NCBI GenBank assembly: GCA_018873225.1
Contig: JAEILZ010000008.1
Location: 1,178,001 to 1,242,000 of the forward strand
Origin: [Phialemoniopsis] sp. UDSM-2020
Lineage: Eukaryota > Ascomycota > Sordariomycetes > Thyridiales > Thyridiaceae
Length of the DNA stretch: 64,000 nt
Direction of reading: 5' to 3'
Part shown: piece by piece, positions 34,101-44,202 of the stretch
How the letters are laid out: each line of letters opens with the position of its first letter
How positions within the stretch are numbered: the stretch's first letter is position 1
Translations under genes and position numbers: made by a program
The notes under the pieces: generated by a model
What the model saw: the letters and a program-made list of their open reading frames with translations, nothing else
What the model was told of the DNA's origin: nothing
The model's database searches: none

Positions 34101-35617
34101 ACCTTGAGTGTCTTCAACTCTCCCCGATAAGGAATCGGCAGGTCTCTCTCTGGCCAAGCATCCGTGACCAGTGCGAGCGCTTCAGAATAAGACTGATTCA
34201 GCAAGTCCGCAGAAGAAGCATTGATCCAAAGGATGGCGTTGTACAATTCCTTGTGCTCATTGATGTATCGCAGGGCAACTTGCGTCTTACCAGAACCGCT
34301 GAGACCGCAAAGAACAACTCCCTTGCGGCCAGGTCTGCTCGGTTCAAGTGCATTGTTCAAGACTGATAACTGTGTATCCCTTCCAAAGAAAGTGCGGCAA
34401 GAAACGGGCAAGGTTGAAAAAGCCTTGTCAGTTCCGGATACTGCATTTTTTAGTGACGCTACCTAGAAGCTCAAGGACCAAACACTCACCGCTCATAGCC
34501 TCCTCGACCAATTCAGTCATTGCAACTCCCACAAGAGCGAAGCGCTCATGCTCATCACTCCTGAACCTTGCGATAGAGCGATGATCCGATCCAAATAGAG
34601 GAAAGACATGCTCATTCGGCAGATGCATCGAGGCTGAAGCTCTATCGACCACCTTTGACACAATTAGCGGTCTTCCTGGTTTGACGCTTTGCTTAGAGTT
34701 CAGATGTCTCACCAGGATATTGCCCATCTTCTCTGTCTCATAGAAGCTGCGAAACGACAAAGACTTGCCACGGTCAACAAAGTCGCTAGATACTCTGACC
34801 CATATCGGCGAATTGGACTTGAGTGCTTGGACATGGTTGGCATTGCCGAGGAATCCGGCAGATAAGACCTTGAGAATTTGGACGCTGTGCTCAGCCCAGC
34901 TAGCGAGGCCAGCTCCGTGGTGCGGGACGCCAAGGAAAAGACAACCCTTGACGCTGTCTAGAATGTCTCGATAGTACTCATTGCGCGTCCAAGCTAGGTT
35001 GAGAGCCTGTTTGACAAGCAGTCCACCTAGACTATGGGCTACAAAGATGATCGGCACGTGCCTGCTATCCGTGGTCTTCCTTATACCTCGCAGCCTCGCA
35101 ATGAGATCCTGAGCGCAGGAGTCTAGGTCTGCCACTGACCTAGTAAAGACGAAATCTGCATCGTAGCCAAAAGACTTGACTCTGGCTTCAACACCGACTT
35201 CGGCCAACAAGTGTGGCAAGCGATCCCTGAGCCATATGGATGAAGTGTCGCCGTCATTTCCTTCTTTCGCCTCCCATGTCGTTCTCCAGTTGCCTCCTAG
35301 CCCGTGGACAGCTACAATGCTGATACCAGCAACGTTAGATCGAAATTCGAGCCGGATAATGTATAATGAGCTTACTCTACGATTCTCGGATCACTCTCCG
35401 AGTCTTTGATTGTGCTATCTGACTTGGACGTTGCTGGGAAATTGAAAAGTCCATACTTCTCAGACACAGAAGGCGGCGACGTAACCGGTGGTGTAGAAGA
35501 TGGTGATTCAAGTGGCGTTTCGGTCTCTGCTGGGACCGTAGAGTCTGACCCTATAGTATTAACCGATTCTCTTCGCCTGCCAGAGAATCTTAGCAGAAGG
35601 TGTCTAGGATGAGCCAT
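31175..35617 (-). CDS. NLR-like protein: hydrolase, NB-ARC, TPR-like, ankyrin
   Basis: Exons 35617-35376, 35319-34490, 34440-33823, 33764-33188 and 33125-31175 encode about 1405 aa. A disordered start (1-80) precedes an alpha/beta-hydrolase domain of the SesB-like type: IVAVHGLGGNWRTTW, then FVAHSLGGLLVKQAL with the nucleophile Ser near 177. The NB-ARC domain has the P-loop GLSGSGKT at about 403-410, Walker B LLVLDSCDE, and the LPLALEQAG motif. A helical section follows with a TPR-like unit (LVYLFVGRYEAAIQHFTIAL), then an unfamiliar middle part. The C-terminal ankyrin repeats include RRGITPLMHAVRTQDLDAIEM and VGRTALHYAIISGNDRVV. Fungal NLRs of this layout act in self/non-self recognition and regulated cell death; this is known of the family, not shown here. 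Intron 3 either has a GC donor (33822-33765, favoured) or is a 37-nt GT-AG intron. Confidence 0.88.
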
Positions 35618-35953
35618 CGAGTCTTTTTCGAAGCTCGCTCATCTCTAGAGCATGTTCTACAACAAGGGGCATTGAAGGAAGTGACACGATGGATCAGGCT
35701 GCATAGAAGCCTACCCTCCAAGGCAGAATCAGCATGCAGGACATCATGCAGCTTCAACCCCGCGAACGGAAAAGAATAATCCCAGCCCGTATCTATCACG
35801 TGTCCAGTAATTGTATTGTGAGGCGACATTGCCCTTTATTGATTGCTACCCTGCATCCACCAAAGAAAGAGAAGAGGGGGAAAGATTGAATGACAAGTTC
35901 AATTACCACCATTACGCCGCCCAAACAACTCCATACGCCGATTTCCCACATTT
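35618..35953. other. Short intergenic region between two ankyrin genes
   Basis: About 340 bp holding the NLR promoter and the 3' end of the upstream ankyrin gene. No gene was seen. Confidence 0.5.
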
Positions 35954-37240
35954 TCAGACCCTCATGTATTTCTTGAACAGCTTAATGTCTTTGCCGTACG
36001 CATAGCGGTAATTGTCGCATGCCATCTCCCAAGGTACCAGTTCATGGTCATCAGGCTGCATCGGATTGGCTCCGGCTTCAAGCAAGATTTTCATAATCTT
36101 GAGACGGGAGGCCCTCTGTACCCATGTTCTTCTCATTACAGCAATGAGAGGTGTCGTGAGGAGTTCCGCACTGTGCCTGTTGATGTCAGCACCATAACTC
36201 ACGAGCAGCTTGATGAGTCTCTTGGTCTGCCAAAGGTTGCGGTGTGGATCATTCAAAAGAACAACATCGAGAGCTGTTGACTCTGAAAAAGATGCACCGC
36301 TGTCGGGGTCAGCACCTTCGGACAAGAGGAACTGGACAATGCCAACGAATGTTTGTTCCAGCCTTCTGGACATCCGCACGTTTGTCATGTGCATAACAGT
36401 CGCAACCAGCGGAGGTTCCTGGTAACCAGCCATAACAGGGCCATTGACGTTCCAGCCGAATTCCCGAAACAGTCGCAGAAACGGTTGGGGCTTGTGGTGA
36501 ACTAGATCGCTCTTGGCCGAGCTGATAAGACGAAGCAAGTCCCTATAGGGACTTACAGCCTTGACGTGTTCATAGTAGCGGACAGTGTCACTGTGTCGGT
36601 CACCTACAATCTTCGAAGGATCCTGCTGAAGCACAGAGCGGATGGCATGCAGCGCGCAAGTCATTCCGACCTGTGGAATTGGCCAATACAGCAAACCTAC
36701 ACGTGCACCAAGTGCCGCGCGTAGAAACGCATACCCGCCCTCAGACGGGGTGAGACCTTGCTCCCACAATGCGTCCAACTTTTTCTTGCACTGCCTGTCG
36801 GACTCCAAATGTGTTGCATGCGGACAAGTCCGGATGGCTTCGACGAACGGATCAAAGTCTTTCGCGACTGCGCCATTTTGAAGAAGGCATGTCGCCACCT
36901 CTGGCGTATCGTTGTAATGCAACGCATCAAGTAAAGGGTTATGTTCAAAGAAATAGGGCAATAGCTCATCGAGCCCGTGGACGTAGTCCTTGTGATTGAT
37001 GGAGGTGCCGTGCTTGATTAGGCGTTGAACGAGCTCAAGATTGCCTGCCCTGACCGCGCAGGCCAGAAGTCTTTGGTTGCGCTCCTGGACTCCTACTCTC
37101 TGAAGCGATTTGGTAAAAGAGGCCCGGTATAGTTGGTTGGTGCAGAGCAAGTTGAGGATATCCCCGATGGGTAAACACTCGACTACCTGAAGGCGGAGTT
37201 CGTGAGGTAAACCTTGTAGATAGCCGAAGTCTTGGGACAT
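35954..37240 (-). CDS. F-box-like ankyrin-repeat protein
   Basis: A single exon of 428 aa. Residues 9-45 (LQGLPHELRLQVVECLPIGDILNLLCTNQLY) resemble a degenerate F-box. Ankyrin repeats follow: LLACAVRAGNLELVQRLIKHGTSINH; then HNPLLDALHYNDTPEVATCLLQNGA; later VQFLLSEGADPDSGAS, LIKLLVSYGADINRHS and IMKILLEAGANPMQPDD. The proline-containing middle (residues 150-270) has no clear repeats. An F-box would link the protein to SCF ubiquitin ligases, but the match is weak. It lies 336 bp upstream of the NLR in the same direction. Both carry ankyrin repeats, so a functional or evolutionary link is possible. Confidence 0.75.
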   Translation of the reverse strand: MSQDFGYLQGLPHELRLQVVECLPIGDILNLLCTNQLYRASFTKSLQRVGVQERNQRLLACAVRAGNLELVQRLIKHGTSINHKDYVHGLDELLPYFFEHNPLLDALHYNDTPEVATCLLQNGAVAKDFDPFVEAIRTCPHATHLESDRQCKKKLDALWEQGLTPSEGGYAFLRAALGARVGLLYWPIPQVGMTCALHAIRSVLQQDPSKIVGDRHSDTVRYYEHVKAVSPYRDLLRLISSAKSDLVHHKPQPFLRLFREFGWNVNGPVMAGYQEPPLVATVMHMTNVRMSRRLEQTFVGIVQFLLSEGADPDSGASFSESTALDVVLLNDPHRNLWQTKRLIKLLVSYGADINRHSAELLTTPLIAVMRRTWVQRASRLKIMKILLEAGANPMQPDDHELVPWEMACDNYRYAYGKDIKLFKKYMRV

Positions 37241-37395
37241 CTTGGTCGACGCGGCTGTGGCTAGGTCAAATTTGGTTGTGAAGATCTGCCAAGGTTGGAT
37301 AGCTGTCGCTACCTTTGAAAAGTATTGGATGAGTTATAGTTGTAGTGTGCAGACGAGCATCCTGTCATCCAGAATTCGGGAGTCTAGTAATTCTA

Positions 37396-37402
37396 TTTTA
37401 TA
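37396..37402 (-). promoter_or_regulatory. TATA box of the F-box-like/ankyrin gene
   Basis: TATAAAA on the minus strand, about 155 bp before the ATG at 37240. Confidence 0.35.
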
Positions 37403-38074
37403 TGCAGTTTCTTATCTCAGTACCTGCAGAATATAGTGTTTTCTTTGTCAAAGCAACTCCAGGTAAAAGGTTGAGTAGCGACAAGGGCTAAGTCTCCATT
37501 CCTTTGACTCCGATCGACCTCAGTCGGTTTTTTTTGTGCCCCATACATTGTCAATGCAGGTTGTTCAAATGCTTATACAGTCATTCATAATTCTTCCTTT
37601 GTGACTTCAACACAGACATAATGGAATTGATTCGGCTCAACCTTGAGTCCTTGAACCGATGTCGCAACCTTTGGCAAAAAGGTATTGTACAGCCTTTGGA
37701 TGCTTGTACTTTCACAAGTCCTCCATTCGCCAAGGCATGCACGGAACCGAGCAATGCTTTCGTCTCCGAATGCAACATCACCGGTGATCCCACCAAGACC
37801 CCTGGCGAGATGTCGTACCAGGAGACGATCCGGTATTTTTGTAAACCTGGTAGGACGGGCTGGATGAAATGTACCTGGTAGGTGGCACAGCACACCTGCA
37901 TGGAATTAATGAAGAGGGGTAACTGAGCATCATAAAACCTGCACTCTTTCTCTGATAGTGGCTGGCTTTTTTGCGACTTTTCTACATTTCTTCCACTTTT
38001 CCTGTGCTTGATTCGTGGACTTGAGCATAGGACTCTTATTGCTCTGACTTCTTGTCCTCAGATTACATTGCAAC
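37403..38074. other. Intergenic region with overlapping small frames
   Basis: About 670 bp. Overlapping open frames of 86-106 codons occur on both strands at 37581-37901. Neither has a signal peptide, known domain or supporting neighbour, so no gene is called. Confidence 0.4.
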
Positions 38075-39024
38075 ATGACGATTCTCGGGCCTTTGACCCC
38101 GACATTCTTGCCTGCTACAGGTTGCAATTCGGTTGTTCATGGCTATGTCCATACCGAGACGAATCCGACTAATACCTCTGACTCTACAACATACAAGTAC
38201 CACAGCCTAGGCCTTACCACGACCTCAGCATGCTTCCCTCCTGGGTTTCGCCCTTCAGCGGAGGCGTTCTACTCTCCAGGATTATGTCCCGCAGATATGG
38301 TCTCTGCGTGTGGTTCGGTAGAAGTGATTGGGACCGTGACAGAGACGCGTGCGACTTGTTGCCCTCGGTAGGTGGCGCCGTTTTGTTTTCTGGGCAGTAA
38401 CCACCCGGAACGCTAACAATTCCATAACAACACAGTGGCTATACATGCATCGCTCCCTCCGCGGCTCAGACCACCTGGTCGACCTTGTCTTGCTCCTCCG
38501 CAGCCATTTCCGCGGTTACGGTAACAGTGCCAGATGTTGCAAACCAAGGCGAGAAGGTCACGGTACTCAATAATCCACTGATATACGCTGCTGCTGTCAA
38601 TGTCAGGTGGCAGAGGGACGACTTTGCGACAATCACATCTGCATCGACTTCTCCCAAGCCTACCAACGCAGCCGTTTCAGAACCTCCGAATTCCGCAACG
38701 CAACAAGCAGAAGCTGGGGGTCAAAGACGGCAGCTGTCAACAGGGGCAAAGATAGGTATTGGGATAGGGGTGGCCGCTGGCGTTATTCTGCTAGCATTTG
38801 TAGCTGGACTACTCTTTTTCCGAGCGAGAAGACACCGAGAGACAAGTCGATCCTCGGATGATCAACACAGTTCTACACAGCAGACACCAGAGCTAGATCT
38901 GACCAGGCATCTTGTGCCGGGACCACAAGAAGCATGGGGCGAGTCGAAGGTGGAAATGGAAACGACAAGCAATCTGCCAGAGGTACATGGGCATACGAGA
39001 CCCGCAGAGCTTCATGGATCCTGA
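38075..39024 (+). CDS. Cys-rich single-pass surface protein, function unknown
   Basis: Exons 38075-38367 and 38436-39024 encode 293 aa. The outer part has regularly placed cysteines (SACFPPGFRP, SPGLCPADMVSACGS, TRATCCPRGYTC), a pattern common in Pezizomycotina membrane proteins that resemble cell-wall sensors. A Ser/Thr-rich stretch comes next. The transmembrane helix is IGIGIGVAAGVILLAFVAGLLFF, followed by a basic stop-transfer RARRHRETSR and a short cytoplasmic tail. There is no classical signal peptide at the annotated ATG (MTILGPLTPTF), so an upstream exon may be missing or the helix may act as the anchor. The ligand and function are unknown. Confidence 0.75.
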
Positions 39025-39550
39025 AAGTTGAACAAAACGCATCATTTTGTCTTTAGTCAGTACTCAGATGAAGACTCAGTGGCGAAAGAGTACTCAAGAG
39101 TGTTCTCAGCGACATCATCGCCTACGCCACAGCCGTGAAAGAATTCCCCATACTTGAAGGAATGTCCGCACGAATGCATCACTCAAAATAAAAATGACTA
39201 AGTTTGGCTGGTGGACATGGTACCGATGAAGAGTCGATGCCTGACAGAAGAACACATAATAAGCCAGCTTCTTTCATCTGGCTCTCTCTGTGGCACATAC
39301 ATCATAGTTTATTTTAAATCTCAAGGTGGCTAAGTGCTGACAGGGCGGTGCATTCCGAGACGCATCGTGCCGTGTGTAGCGTGTCACGAGCGACTGCGCC
39401 GCTGGTCAGCTCGCTTCTGAGGAATAATCCGATGTTTGAAAGCGAATGATTTTCAGAGCTATTATTCAGTTGAAAGCAGATTGATCGCGTCTGAAACCCT
39501 GGACTATCCTCTTCCTGCCATTGCTTGCATTCGGAAATGCTACCATCGAC
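39025..39550. other. Intergenic region without a recognised gene
   Basis: About 525 bp between two plus-strand genes. No convincing frame, repeat or RNA. Confidence 0.45.
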
Positions 39551-41611
39551 ATGCGCCCGAAGAACCGAAACGAAATGGAAAACGCCGAGGCTTCACCGCT
39601 TTCGCCAGCATTGAGCCCGACCCAGACTGAGATCTCTCTTCTCACCTTAAGTCGCAGAAGCTCAGATGCAACGGAACGCATCCCACCTACAACTCCTCGA
39701 GCGGAGGAACCAGAATGGAAGCCAGAAACACCGGCCGTGAAAGCCAAGCCCAATCTCAAATGGTACTCTAAAATCGAAAGCCATATCGACAACAGCTGGA
39801 CATCCGAGGGTCTGGCGCTAGGAGTGGCAGCGATATGTTTCGTGGCAATTAGCGGTGTGCTGAAGGCATTCGACGGACAGCCGGTTCCCAAGCTACCCGA
39901 TCTCGTCAGTCTGAATGCCATCATCTCGGTGCTATCGACAGTGGCCAAGTCCACTTTGATGTACGCCGTGTCCGCGGCGATCGGCCAGTCGAAGTGGGAC
40001 TTGTACAGCAGAAGCTATAGAAGCTTGAAGGACTTTGAAACACTGGACGAAGCAAGCAAAGGCCCGCTTGGATCGCTTCGAGTGCTCCTCGGACGCAATC
40101 TTTTCACTATCTCGTCTCTAGGTGCTCTTGTCACCATCCTGACTTTGGCTGTCGATCCATTTGTTCAACAGGTTGTGCAGTACTCATCCGAGCCACAGCT
40201 TGTGCAGTCGCGACAGGCATGGACGGAGCTGACAACGTTTCCTTCATACTACTCCACCAATGCCGATCCAACATACGTCGGTGCCATCAGTGGCGCTGTC
40301 TGGAACGAGGCCAGTGTATATGATCGACAAGCTCATTGCCCGACAGGAAATTGTACATGGCCACCTTTTGAGTCGCTCGGCTGGTGTCTCAAGACAAATG
40401 TCGTGGCAGACTTGAGCAGCGTAGTGGTCAATTGTAGCATTGCCTACGACAAACAGGACTTCAAGAAGGTCTACGAACAGATCACCTCAAGAGGAACCAT
40501 TGGAAAAGACCACAGAGACTGCAAGATCTACCTCGACAAGAATTCATCGACCCCGTTGACGTATCCCATCGAGTTCACCTTGAGAGGGAACGGCAACTGG
40601 CAGGCAGGAAGTGCTGTCAATCCAGCATGGGAGGAACCGTCATATATAACTACCTTTCCTCTGGAGGTGATTGGACCAATCGACTTATCTTTGAAGGCAG
40701 AGCAACAATACCTCGGCATGTCCAACCCGGTCCTGGCAATGGGCTATGTAAGATTCTCCCTCGTCGGTGACCCAAAGAAGGATCTTGCACCTCAGCACCT
40801 CAAGCTTGAACATGCCGAACAAGCAGTCTTGACTTTATGCACTCAGCAATACAACATCAGTGTCATCAACGGGATCACAACAAGTACCGTGATTGGGTCA
40901 CAATACGGCAAGTCGTATCTCGACGACAAAACACCGCTCGGGAAGGGGGCAACCTGCTGGTCCCCCGACTCAAAACGTGCCGAGTTCTCGGGTCCATCGC
41001 GGAACCTAGACGGCGTCAAGTACGTCTCCAACAACTCAACTATGGCCTTTTGCACTACCAATTGGGGCTGGGGTACCGACATAGCTGCCCGTCTGAGTAG
41101 CATCCGCCAAGTGCAGATGATGCAGGGCGACGGTTCTAGCGTCGAGAGCAGCCGCAATATTAACGCCACTGCAAATTGGCTAGCCAACTGGAACAAGGGT
41201 CAGTGGATTTCGAGCGAAGATGTGCTCAACGAGATACGTGCTCGATCGTTGAGTGGAGTTCTTGAGCCGGTGACTGCATCGCTCAATCGGCTACTCGGGT
41301 CTCGGAGTGGCGAGAAAGCGACGGGCAGTGTCATCCACTATGAAACGTTTGTGCGTGTGCACTGGCAGTGGTTGGCTTTACCTTACGCTCTTGTCGTTCT
41401 TGGCGCGGTATTTGTCATTGCAGTGATATACGGAGGCCGTGGGATGTCGCGTTTGTGGAAGGACTCAGTGTTAGGTGTACTATTTCATGGTCTTGAAGGG
41501 GTCGAGGCCACTGACGGAATGAATAAGCTAAGTGATATGAGTGAAGCTGCGGAACAATCAAAGGTCAGGTTGGCAACAACAGAGAAGGGGCTCAGGATCG
41601 TGCAGGAATAG
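39551..41611 (+). CDS. DUF3176 family membrane protein
   Basis: A single exon of 686 aa from the ATG at 39551 (an upstream TTG is not used; an ATG at 39575 is also possible). The N-terminal 80 residues are Ser/Pro-rich and disordered. Transmembrane helices follow: LALGVAAICFVAISGVLKAF, LNAIISVLSTVAKSTLMYAV, and FTISSLGALVTILTLAVDPF. The DUF3176 signature covers SKWDLYSRSYRSLKDFETLDEASKGPLGSL. A large, probably extracellular region has paired cysteines and N-glycosylation sites (CPTGNCTWPPFESLGWC). A final helix sits near the C-terminus (WLALPYALVVLGAVFVIAVIY) before a short cytosolic tail. The family is fungal-specific, often expanded, and of unknown function. Confidence 0.92.
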   Translation: MRPKNRNEMENAEASPLSPALSPTQTEISLLTLSRRSSDATERIPPTTPRAEEPEWKPETPAVKAKPNLKWYSKIESHIDNSWTSEGLALGVAAICFVAISGVLKAFDGQPVPKLPDLVSLNAIISVLSTVAKSTLMYAVSAAIGQSKWDLYSRSYRSLKDFETLDEASKGPLGSLRVLLGRNLFTISSLGALVTILTLAVDPFVQQVVQYSSEPQLVQSRQAWTELTTFPSYYSTNADPTYVGAISGAVWNEASVYDRQAHCPTGNCTWPPFESLGWCLKTNVVADLSSVVVNCSIAYDKQDFKKVYEQITSRGTIGKDHRDCKIYLDKNSSTPLTYPIEFTLRGNGNWQAGSAVNPAWEEPSYITTFPLEVIGPIDLSLKAEQQYLGMSNPVLAMGYVRFSLVGDPKKDLAPQHLKLEHAEQAVLTLCTQQYNISVINGITTSTVIGSQYGKSYLDDKTPLGKGATCWSPDSKRAEFSGPSRNLDGVKYVSNNSTMAFCTTNWGWGTDIAARLSSIRQVQMMQGDGSSVESSRNINATANWLANWNKGQWISSEDVLNEIRARSLSGVLEPVTASLNRLLGSRSGEKATGSVIHYETFVRVHWQWLALPYALVVLGAVFVIAVIYGGRGMSRLWKDSVLGVLFHGLEGVEATDGMNKLSDMSEAAEQSKVRLATTEKGLRIVQE

Positions 41612-41770
41612 ATAAACTCTTCTTAACAAATACCACTACTCCCTCTCGTCGACTAGGATGTCACAAGTCGAAGCAAGACAAGCAATGCCCGAACGAAGGT
41701 ACTCTTTGTTGAACCCATAATCGCATTGGCGAGGATGGAACAAAAGGTTTGTATCATCAACCCGCTTTCA

Positions 41771-43281
41771 TCATCGCGGTCCTTGTTCGTGACTCATGTT
41801 AGGGTCCGATGCGCGCCCAGCTTGCTGATCAGTCATTTCCGAAGCCGGCGTCTCCTCAGCGTTGGTACGTTTGACGCCCATGTTCCATCCACCACGCCAT
41901 CCAAACCATGTCCCGCTGGCTTCATGTGGCCCACGAAGGAGGACAAGAGCGAGACTAAGTCCTATGACTCCGATACTCAATGCACCACTGTGAATCCAGC
42001 CACCCTCTGCGTACAGCCTATTGCCCACTGCGGTGCCCGTAAGACCTCCGCAATAGGTCAGGATCATGTAGACCGAGTTAACCACGTTCTGGCCTTTTGG
42101 ATCAATGTCTCCGATTGACAAGCGCGTCGAAACGATGATCATATCCACTGCTAGATCTCCAAGCGCGGCCCATATCACCGGGCCAGCTAGCGAGAAGGTG
42201 CCAATAAACGTGCCGATACACGCGGCAACCAGCCCCACAATGTGGCCAATAATTGACATACCAGATGGGAGCAATCTCGGCGCAAGCACTCCTACCACCG
42301 GAGGAGTGAGGACTGCAGTCACGATGCCGATGAGGGCAAACAGTCCAACGACCAGAGTCGAGAGATGGAACGGCCCAACGAGCTGGAAAGTCAGGGTGGT
42401 CCAGAACGACGAGAACATCGCGCTGAAGAGGAAGACGATGAGTGACTGCTGCATCAGCACCGGGTATCGGAACGGGTATAGAATGATCTTCGACAGTATC
42501 TTGGGGTAGCTCGTTCCAGCCTGAAGGATGGGATAATCTGGCAAAGTTAGGAAAAGTAGCACGACCGTGAGTAGCTGCAACCCGAGGGCCATCCAGTACA
42601 CGTTGCGCCAGGATGTGTACTGGGCCACGATACCAGAAAGTAGGCGAGCCACCAAGACGCCAACCGTCGCGCCGGACAGGATCACAGCTGTGGCGGTAGC
42701 CCGATGCTTCTGCGGAGCGAACTGGATTGCTAGAGGGTAAATCAGCTGTGGAGTGATGTTCAGAACACCGACTAGAAACGAGAACCCCAGAAAGGTCGAG
42801 AAGGATTCTGTGAGTGTTGTTCCGAGCCACTTTGACTAATCAGTTGAGGAAGTCATCCTGATAGAAAATATGGGTCCGTACCATTGATGCTGTAAGAAGC
42901 ATAAGGAGCAATATCATCGGACGGCGCTTCGCGATATCTCCAACAGGGACGACCAGAAGTAGCCCACAGGCATAGCCAGCTTGAGAAAGAGTTGGCACCA
43001 AAGCCGCTCTCTCGTCGGGCACGCCAAAGTCTCTGGCCAGGACGTTTAGAATAGGCTGGGAATAGTACATGTTGCCACTACCCACTGCGGCGGCCTATCG
43101 TGTGGTTCACTGTAAGTATCAAATCATCAAAGACTGATTCTCAATCTAGACTCACAAGACTATAAAAGATGATTTGAGCCCAACTAAGTTCGTTTTGCCT
43201 GTCCGGATCCCATCGGAGGTGAGACGGAACCCAGAGCAGCTTTCCGACCACGCGGGCAGACATTCGTGTCGAATCCATCAT
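41771..43281 (-). CDS. MFS transporter, drug/sugar-proton type
   Basis: Exons 43281-43156, 43094-42882 and 42835-41771 encode 467 aa. Introns of 61 and 46 nt are both phase 0. The chain has about 12 hydrophobic segments. Early segments read IIFYSLAAAVGSGNMYYSQPIL and AGYACGLLLVVPVGDIAKRRP, the second holding the loop 2-3 motif (GD...KRRP). Later come ATATAVILSGATVGVLVARLLSGIV, the antiporter-type motif region, and a 6-TM second half. It fits the group of MFS exporters close to bacterial YnfM-like transporters. The substrate is unknown. The start uses the first of two adjacent ATGs (43281, 43278). Confidence 0.88.
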
Positions 43282-44045
43282 GTTGGGCGAAAACGAATGG
43301 ATTTCTTTATAATCATCGATGGATATCCACGAGGAGATGGACGTAAAGCAAGAACAGATTTAGAGGGGGGGAGGCAGATTGTCTTACACGAGGACACAGC
43401 GGGCTTAAGTTCCTGCCATTCTTCACCGCTTCGGTATAAATTTCCACTCTCTCAGGCCTGACGACATCGGATGGCTCCCAGACCTGCCTTTTCGAGAATG
43501 GTCTGACTTCGTCTGCAGCACAGTATTCTCTTGATTCATTCGCCATGAAAGAATCGAAGCTGGGTCCCGAATGCACTACACGGAGTTCGGAGTACAGTCA
43601 AAAATCCACATTTCCCTACGAAGACTTTTCTTTATCTTACATCAACACGTCAATCATCACACTTTCTAAAGCACCCGCACCTCCATCAAAGAAAAGGGAT
43701 CCTTTGTTCGCGTTCTCAGAAGTTTGCAACGTAATCTTCCAGTTTGATTTCACCTTGCCGAAAGCCTTGTCATGCCTGGGATCTTGCATTAAGACAATGA
43801 CTCCGAGCCAAGCTCGTCGTCAACATTCTAACGCCGCCGTATAGTTACTGTCTACGACACTCGACAGCGAGGCCAAGGTTGCCATTCATGCTTTCAGCTT
43901 CAAATGAAGGACTCGCGAAACTTCGGTTTGATCTCCCAATCGCAGGACGCAAGAGTTCATCAACACACATATTCTCGGAATAAGGATGAAAAGTAATTGG
44001 GACAGTAAACCATCGGGGGGTGGTCGAAACGATCTGCACCAACCC
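43282..44045. other. Intergenic region without a recognised gene
   Basis: About 760 bp upstream of the MFS gene. Several frames stay open by chance but lack domains. It ends at the palindrome at 44046. Confidence 0.4.
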
Positions 44046-44090
44046 TTACCCAATGTGGTGGCTCCTGACAGGAGCCACCACATTCGGTAA
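44046..44090. repeat. 45-bp near-perfect palindrome
   Basis: Arms of 22 nt with one mismatched pair (C at 44051 against C at 44085) around a single central A at 44068. The inner 16-bp arms are perfect: AATGTGGTGGCTCCTG (44052-44067) and CAGGAGCCACCACATT (44069-44084). The outer pairs are TTACC (44046-44050) and GGTAA (44086-44090). No coding frame explains it. It could be a hairpin-forming element, a fused pair of transposon ends, or a double regulator site. Confidence 0.75.
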
Positions 44091-44202
44091 TATGCCCAGC
44101 AGATCACTAACACGCTTCATGCTTCATCGTCCAGGATTCTCTTCATTATGGCTGACAAGGCCATGGCTAGACGGAAACAAACACCACTGATCGAGCACCA
44201 AA

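Noticed and set aside
37581..37901. Overlapping frames of 86-106 codons on both strands
   Set aside because: They occupy the same DNA in opposite directions. None has a signal peptide, known domain or supporting splice site; at most one could be real.
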